Position numbers and translations under genes: made by a program. From positions 174,698-238,697 of the forward strand of contig JADDOH010023666.1 in the NCBI GenBank assembly GCA_016648135.1: a stretch of DNA of 64,000 nt, given 5' to 3'. Each line of letters starts with the position of its first letter. Within the stretch, counting starts at the first letter, position 1. This stretch comes from Agrypnia vestita. Lineage: Eukaryota > Arthropoda > Insecta > Trichoptera > Phryganeidae. Below the pieces are notes generated by a model that was not told the origin of the DNA, did no database searches, and worked only from the letters and a program-made list of their open reading frames with translations. Shown here one piece after another: positions 58,316 through 64,000 of the stretch.

Positions 58316-58449
58316 ATGTTGGCCTTTCTTTCGTTTAAATGGCAAAGTTCAGTTATTGTGATTGCAGTGATGATGATGTTAACTATATGTTCCGTTATTA
58401 TTGAAACAAATGGAGCGGAGGAGGGGGATTGTGGAAGACGACAAATAAC
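58316..58449 (+). CDS. Signal-peptide first exon of a secreted or membrane protein
   Basis: ATG in a good context (TCAAAAATG) opens 44 codons: MLAFLSFKWQ, then the hydrophobic SSVIVIAVMMMLTICSVII, then ETNGAEEGDCGRRQI. It ends at AC|GTAAGTTT, a strong donor in phase 2. The hydrophobic core of about 18 residues and polar exit fit a signal peptide. The C.RR after it recalls the start of the EMI-like region in Draper/Nimrod proteins, and phase 2 is the phase the 34284 exon requires of its upstream exon. The next exon is not visible: the BEL insertion begins about 200 bases later, so the rest of the gene must lie to the right. Membership in the Nimrod family is an inference. The minus-strand frame at 58303-58557 is a shadow. 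Confidence 0.55.
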
Positions 58450-58639
58450 GTAAGTTTCATTGTTTTGTTTTGTGTTCCACACAAAATGGCGAACGGCAAC
58501 GATTTTGTAGATTTGTAAATAGGGAAGTTGCACGATCCGACGCCTTGCCGCGGACACGCGAGTTTTGTGAGATTTTAATCAATAATTAATTAATTATTAT
58601 TAATTAAAAAATTAAAAAATTTAAAATTTAAAATATTTA

Positions 58640-59908
58640 AAATATTTGAAAAATTACAGAATTTATACGACTATACTTTTATCACATTTTACTGAACAGG
58701 AAAGAGATTTTAAATAAAACACAGGTTCAGACTATACAAAACGGTGCACTGAACCGGCAGAGTGACGGACATTACGACCGATAAAGCACAAGAAAAAGCG
58801 AGGATTTCACACTGCCTGGTCCATTTCACCTTCCTTTATTTATACCAAAAAAATAGACATAACGGGATTTTAACGGTCAAAATGGGATTAGTCTTGGGGG
58901 GGAGATAAATCTTGAGATGGTGCAGTAGCGGAGAGTGATGGACCACTTGCATCCGCACGGAAAAGAGTCGCAGGCGCGTGTAATACCGTGCCGCTGTAGT
59001 GCTTAGACGGCGCGTTTGGCTCGTCTATCTAAGATTTCTCTCGATTGGAGAGACGTACATATGTATAAATTATATCATTTTGGGCGCTTGACACATCCGC
59101 ATATGAATTTAATTATGACTAATGTGTCCGGATGTGTCAGCGACCGTAATTCGCCTCAAAAGGGCCGAATCTTATCTCTCGACATATCTCCCTCAAAACC
59201 AATCCGATTGTTTATTTTTTAGTGAATCCTGACAGGAAATGACATGCCGAATCCAACGGTATACGACATGCCAGGTTTTGTGCATTTTTTAAAAAATTCA
59301 TCTCGCGAATTTTTTCGCATTACGGCCCGGACGCCCTTCACGGGACGCCGGCGTGTGGTCCATAAACCCAGCTTCACCGTATTGGATGCCGCGTGAGGGG
59401 TGCGCACGCTGTTTCGGGCTCCCTTTCAGACGGCTACCTGCCAATCTATTGCGCAGTTAGAAAAAGAAATGTAAAAAAATGTATATTTAATGTTATTTGT
59501 AATCCGCGAGATCGTCGTCATCTTCCAAAAATGAGATGCGCGTCTCGCGGGTTGTCTATATGCACAATCCCTGTTATCTCCCGTCAGTATTCAGAATTAA
59601 TAAGACCGCCAAAACCCAGTCAGTTTATTTTTCCAAAAAACACAGAATAAAAAATATAAGAAATATTTAAAACATACAAATTATTCAAAAGGTAATAAAT
59701 TATACAAAAGGTACTTAATCTAACAAAACATACAAGTTTGCAAATGATTTTGGGGCCCCAAAGAAAAAATATATTATTCACAAAATTATCAGATTATTAA
59801 AATTATCATTGTCCTTTGACACACAAATATTAATATACACACATTTTTATTCATTTTTTTTATGTCATTATCTACTGGGGGCCGCCTGTTGCGTTCCCAT
59901 GCGTAACA
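58640..59908 (-). mobile_element. 3' LTR of BEL/Pao element
   Basis: On the minus strand it begins TGTTACGCATGGGAACGC directly after the polypurine tract. It carries a TATAAATAAAGGAAG promoter (58837-58844) and shares many blocks with the LTR copy at 52879-53985. The downstream end is uncertain, because the sequence grades into AT-rich DNA around 58570-58700. Confidence 0.75.
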
Positions 59909-59916
59909 CTCCCCTC
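59909..59916 (-). promoter_or_regulatory. Polypurine tract
   Basis: GAGGGGAG on the minus strand lies immediately before the TGTTACG LTR start. It is the usual primer site for plus-strand DNA synthesis, and it fixes the LTR boundary. Confidence 0.7.
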
Positions 59917-60119
59917 ATTCAGTAATACTGAATCCTGAAGGCAGCATGGGACGGCTGGCGGCTGTCTGATTTTTTTTTTTGTTTTCAATGTTTCAAATAT
60001 TTTCATTTTTGTTATATGTACTTCCTAATATGTATGCCTTAAACATTTTGTTTGTCATGTACATATTATCATGAAATAAATTGAATTGAAAAAAAAAAAA
60101 AATTGAAAAAAAATGTCTT
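59917..60119 (-). other. BEL/Pao pol-to-LTR spacer
   Basis: About 200 bases separate the pol stop from the polypurine tract. They are AT-rich with A/T runs, and nothing is coded. Confidence 0.5.
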
Positions 60120-63100
60120 TCACTTGGTGTCCTGATCCTGTGCCGGCTCGGTTGGTAAAACGATGATTTTCGTGACCGGCCGGACGTAGTCGCCCGCGGC
60201 GGTCCTTATGCGCACAGTGCGCACTTGGCCGTCCGCGGCCTGCTTTGCTTCGATTATGATGCCTCTTGGCCAGCTATTGCGCGGTAGGGAAGCATCCGCG
60301 ATTACGGCTACCTTGCCCTCAGTGACAGGAGGGGTCGGCTCTTGCCATTTGCGACGGTGGGCGAGAGTCGGTAGATATTCTCGCATCCATCGTCGCCAGA
60401 ACATATCCGCCAGTTGCTGCGAAAATTGCCACTGCTTTTTGAGGCACACTTGCTCTTCTAGCGGCCCGTAAACGGCCAGATGGGAGTGACGTCCGGCCGA
60501 ATTTAACAATAAATGGTTCGGCGTAAGCGGCGCGTTATCTCGCGGGTCCACTGATATGTGAGTCAATGGCCGACTATTTACCACATTTTCGGCCTCGGCC
60601 AATGCGGTGAGCAGCGTTTCGGTACGCGGCGCGCGCTCCTTTAAGGTCACTTCTAGTGCCCGCTTTACTGAGCGGACCAAACTTTCCCAAACTCCCCCCA
60701 TGTGAGGGGCCAACGGCGGATTGAAGGTCCAATCCATTCCGGTTTCAGCGAGGTGATCGCGCATCTGCGGCGTCGATCTTAATTCTTGAAGAGCTACAGC
60801 TATCTCCTTCGCCGCGCCTTGGAAGTTGGTACCATTGTCCGAATAAAGATGTCTGGGGTGGCCTCGGCGAGCTGCTAGTCGACGCAATGCCATTATCGCG
60901 GAATCTGCGCTGAGTGTGTCCGCGAGCTCCAGATGGACGGCGCGTGTTGTAAGACATGTAAAAAGCGCGCCATATTTTTTCTCTCTTCGTCTTCCGACGG
61001 CCACATTTATTGGGCCGAAGTAGTCCACTCCACAATGCGTAAACGGCGGCAAATGATGTGCCACTCTGGCTATAGGTATTTGCCCCATCAGAGGTGGCTG
61101 TGGTTGACTGCGGTTGTTTCGGCACCGCTGGCACTCAAATTGGACACGTCGCACGGCCGGTCGCAACCGAAATACAAAATAATTTTCACGCATATCACTC
61201 ACGGTGACTTCCGGTCCTGGGTGATTATTCTTTTCGTGATAATGCCGTATTAGCAATCGTGTATACGGGTGTCCCCCGTCTAAGACAATCGGCTCTCTTA
61301 GGCCGGTAGGTATTTCCGCGGCGGTCGCCGCCAGCCGCGAGCCCATTCTTATAATTCCGTGTGGATCTAAGTATGACGTCAGTGTGATTAGCCGTCCATT
61401 GCGGGGGGGGGCCTCCCCTCGTCGTAAAAATGCCAATTCTTGACCAAAGGCGTCCGACTGGGCTTGTAAGACCCAGACGCGTTCCGCCGCATCTCTTTCT
61501 TCGGCCGTTAAATCGGCGCCGAAAATTTTTCCATTGCGCTCTCGGCAATTATTTATGAATCGGCGCACCCATGCGGTGCACCTAACTAACCGTCCCCACG
61601 ACGAGAAGCGATGAACATCCGGTAAAGCTCCATCTCGCGAGGCGCGCGTCATATGCGCGACCGCAACAGGTCGCAATTCTAGTGCCTGTGGGTCCGGCTG
61701 GGGAGGGCGGCGCTCACAGGGCCATTCCGACTCCTCTCTTTTTAAAAAGGCGGGCCCGGCGAACCATACTCCTGAGGGTGTCAGATCCGGCGGTTCTCCG
61801 TCCCTGGTTCCGATGTCAGCGGGATTAAAGCGTGTCGGTATCCAGCGCCAACACGCCGCGTTCGTTATCTCGTCGATCTCACCAAGTCGATTTGCGACGA
61901 ACGCCGAGTACGACCTCGGATCCGTCCGAAGCCAGCACAAAACTGTAGTGCTATCGGTCCAAAAAATCGTTTTTTCAATTCGGCACGTATGTTGTGCTTT
62001 TATGGTTGCCGCCAAACGGGCAGCTATCAATGCACCTTGCAGCTCAAGGCGCGGTACGGATAATGGCTTCAAGGGAGCTACCTTTGTTTTTGCCGCAATA
62101 AATGTCACATTTTTTCTATTGTTCACAATTTCTACAAAGTATGCCACCGCGCAGCACGCCGATTCACTGGCATCGCAAAACACATGTAAATTAACTTGGC
62201 GGCGGCTACTTGAGACACATTGCCGCGAAATATCACACTCACTTTGGCGCAATAATTTCTGCCAAGCGAACCATTTTGTTGCATGTTCATCTTTTATTTT
62301 CTCGTCCCATGATATTTTTGAACGCCACACATCTTGAAGTAATATCTTAGATCTTATCATGACGCATGCGAGAAAACCAGCGGGATCGAATATTTTCATG
62401 ACGGCACTTAGCAACTGTCGCTTTGTTGGAATTTCGTCGGCCGTGAATTCTGGCAAATTAATAAATTTAAATAGAAAATTATCCGTACTTGGGTCCCAAG
62501 TCACACCTAACCCACGTTCCGTTGTGGTGTCGGGCCCTATTATTTGGACCGGCTCTATGGTCCTCAAGTGCGGTGCTATGTGCTCTAGCACCGCGGGGTC
62601 GTTGGATGCCCAATTAGCAAGCTCCATTTTGCCCCGACGCAGTACTTCCGTCACTTCTCGGACTAGGATTACTGCTTCCTCAGTGGTGTCTACCGCGTCC
62701 AGTAGATCATCCATGTAAAATTTTTCCCTTATCACGGCCGCAGCCGCCGGATAGTGCGCCGCACTGGCGTCCGCTATACGATTTCTGACATATTGGGCAC
62801 TGGTTGGAGAACAAGTTGCGCCAAAAATCATGGATGACATCCTATATGTTTTCGGTTCTTCGCCCGGCTCTCCCCATAAAAATAATTGGGCATTTTGATC
62901 CTCTTTTCGGATCTTCACCCTCAGGAACATGTCTTTTACATCCGCGGCGAGGGCGATTTTTCCTTCCCGAAACCGGAAAATGTTACCCAGTAGGGAGGTC
63001 AATAGGTCAGGACCCGTGATGAGCACATCATTCAACGAGACCCCTCTGCTCTTACTCGCCGCGTCGAATACAATTCTTATTTTACCCGGTTTCTTCGGGT

Positions 63101-63992
63101 TAAATACCGCAAAGTGCGGTAGGTACCATTGGCGGCCGTCAAGCGCGGCCACCTCTTGTTCGGTGAGCGCGCACGCATACTCTTGATCAATGTAATGTTT
63201 AATTTTTTGCCTATATGCCATCGCATAGGCCCGGTCTTTTTCCATTTTGCGCCCAATCCCTTTCAGGCGATTTAAGGCGCACTGCCGACTCGGTGGCAGA
63301 TAAATGTCATCCTTTTTCCATAATAGCCCGGTTTCCCAGAACCCGTCGGCTCTTTGCCTTGTGGTGGCTAGCATTATTTTATTGGCGCGCACGTCGTCTG
63401 CATTCACGCGTGCCGCCGCCGTGATCCCTATAGAATCGATCGCAAAATGGGCTGTTACAAGTGACTCCAAATTTTCGATCTCAGGACTCTGGTTCTGTAG
63501 AACCGCAAAGACGGGCGCTCCCACAATCGAGCGTCCCGTGATCACGCCGTGTTTCACCCAGCCTAACGCTGTTCGCGAGATGACATTCTCGCTGTCGGCC
63601 GTTATCGACCGCATTTCTTGTGAGGTAATTAATCTCGTGTTATCCATTCCAATTAGAATTTTCGGAATTACAGTTTTAGGGCGTTCGCGGCCCACCAACC
63701 CCCCTCGAGTCGGATCCATTAACTGAGGCGGAAGGGCTAATTCACGAACTGTATTGGCCCGCAGTACATATTCACTGTCCCGGCTGCCCTTTATATAAAA
63801 ATTCACCTTCTCCGATGATTTATCTGAGCTGCACATGCCCAGCGCGCCCTGAAGATGAAGTTCACAGCTCGGTCCCCGCGCGCCGATGTCTTGTGCCAGC
63901 TTAAAATCGACTAAGGTTATCGCCGAACCTTCGTCGCACAGTGCGAATGTCTTTATTTGCCCCTGCGGCCCCCTCGCAGTTACCGGCAACAC
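60120..63992 (-). mobile_element. BEL/Pao retrotransposon pol polyprotein, cut by window edge
   Basis: A single uninterrupted 1290-codon minus-strand frame runs off toward the right edge. From the N-side come an aspartic-protease motif ALCDEGSAITLVD (about residue 20), reverse transcriptase with LAADVKDMF and the catalytic YMDDLLD (about residue 427), and RNase H with FCDASESA. Next are the integrase zinc-binding HH-CC region (HYHEKNNHPG...CQRC), the integrase core GVDYFGPI, YSDNGTNF and GGVWESLV (its D, D, E residues) and a C-terminal domain ending at 60120. The DEGS/YMDD combination and domain order are those of BEL/Pao. The first Met is probably internal; gag and the 5' LTR lie outside. 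The open frame suggests a young, possibly active copy. Codon use is GC-rich, unlike the surroundings. Many plus-strand frames across it are shadows. Confidence 0.93.
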
Positions 63993-64000
63993 TTTTAATA

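Noticed and set aside
60208..63726. Many plus-strand and alternate minus-strand ORFs of 70-174 residues
   Set aside because: They lie opposite or within the uninterrupted BEL/Pao pol frame and arise from its GC-rich codons.

Overview
The window is eukaryotic and almost certainly insect DNA. It is strongly AT-rich, its genes are split by GT-AG introns, and most of it is transposon debris: mariner, Tc1, BEL/Pao, CR1/Jockey-group and other LINE tails, Penelope-type tails, tRNA-derived SINEs and MITEs. The frequent short GTACCTACCTA / AGGTAGGT runs are common in Lepidoptera, but the order cannot be proved from this window.

Host genes. The best-supported gene is a plus-strand, multi-exon, single-pass membrane receptor with about 26 Nimrod/EGF-like repeats. 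Its visible exons are 34284-34416 (EMI-like), 36390-39205 (CCxGY motif plus repeats), 42040-42170 (transmembrane) and 43034-43236 (cytoplasmic tail with an NPxY motif, then stop). All splice phases agree. The architecture is that of the Nimrod/Eater/Draper class of phagocytic receptors. Its signal-peptide exon was not found. A second gene of the same family ends on the minus strand at 50550-50718 (one Nimrod-type repeat, a basic tail and a stop). A plus-strand signal-peptide exon lies at 58316-58449. It ends in the same intron phase that the 34284 exon needs upstream, so the window may be part of a Nimrod gene cluster.

Layout. 1-8.1 kb is gene-poor and holds SINE, LINE-tail and Tc1 fossils. 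9.0-12.0 kb is a 5'-truncated LINE with endonuclease and reverse transcriptase. 12-31 kb is gene-poor, with SINEs, Penelope-type tails, LINE C-terminal fossils, a solo LTR (23.2-23.8 kb), a foldback MITE and a mariner fossil (29.7-30.1 kb). 31.77-33.06 kb is a near-intact mariner with perfect inverted ends. 34.3-43.2 kb is the receptor gene, with a 600-bp palindrome in one intron and an acidic-codon (GAY) repeat in another. 43-50 kb holds LTR and LINE pieces, a perfect 22-bp hairpin and a Tc1/mariner-type MITE. 50.5 kb holds the second Nimrod-type terminal exon. 52-59 kb has a TATCGATA-rich array, a BEL LTR copy, two MITEs and the signal-peptide exon. From about 58.6 kb to the right edge lies a minus-strand BEL/Pao retrotransposon (3' LTR, polypurine tract, pol) that runs out of the window.

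All calls come from reading motifs by eye. LTR, MITE and LINE boundaries are approximate unless inverted ends or target duplications are given.
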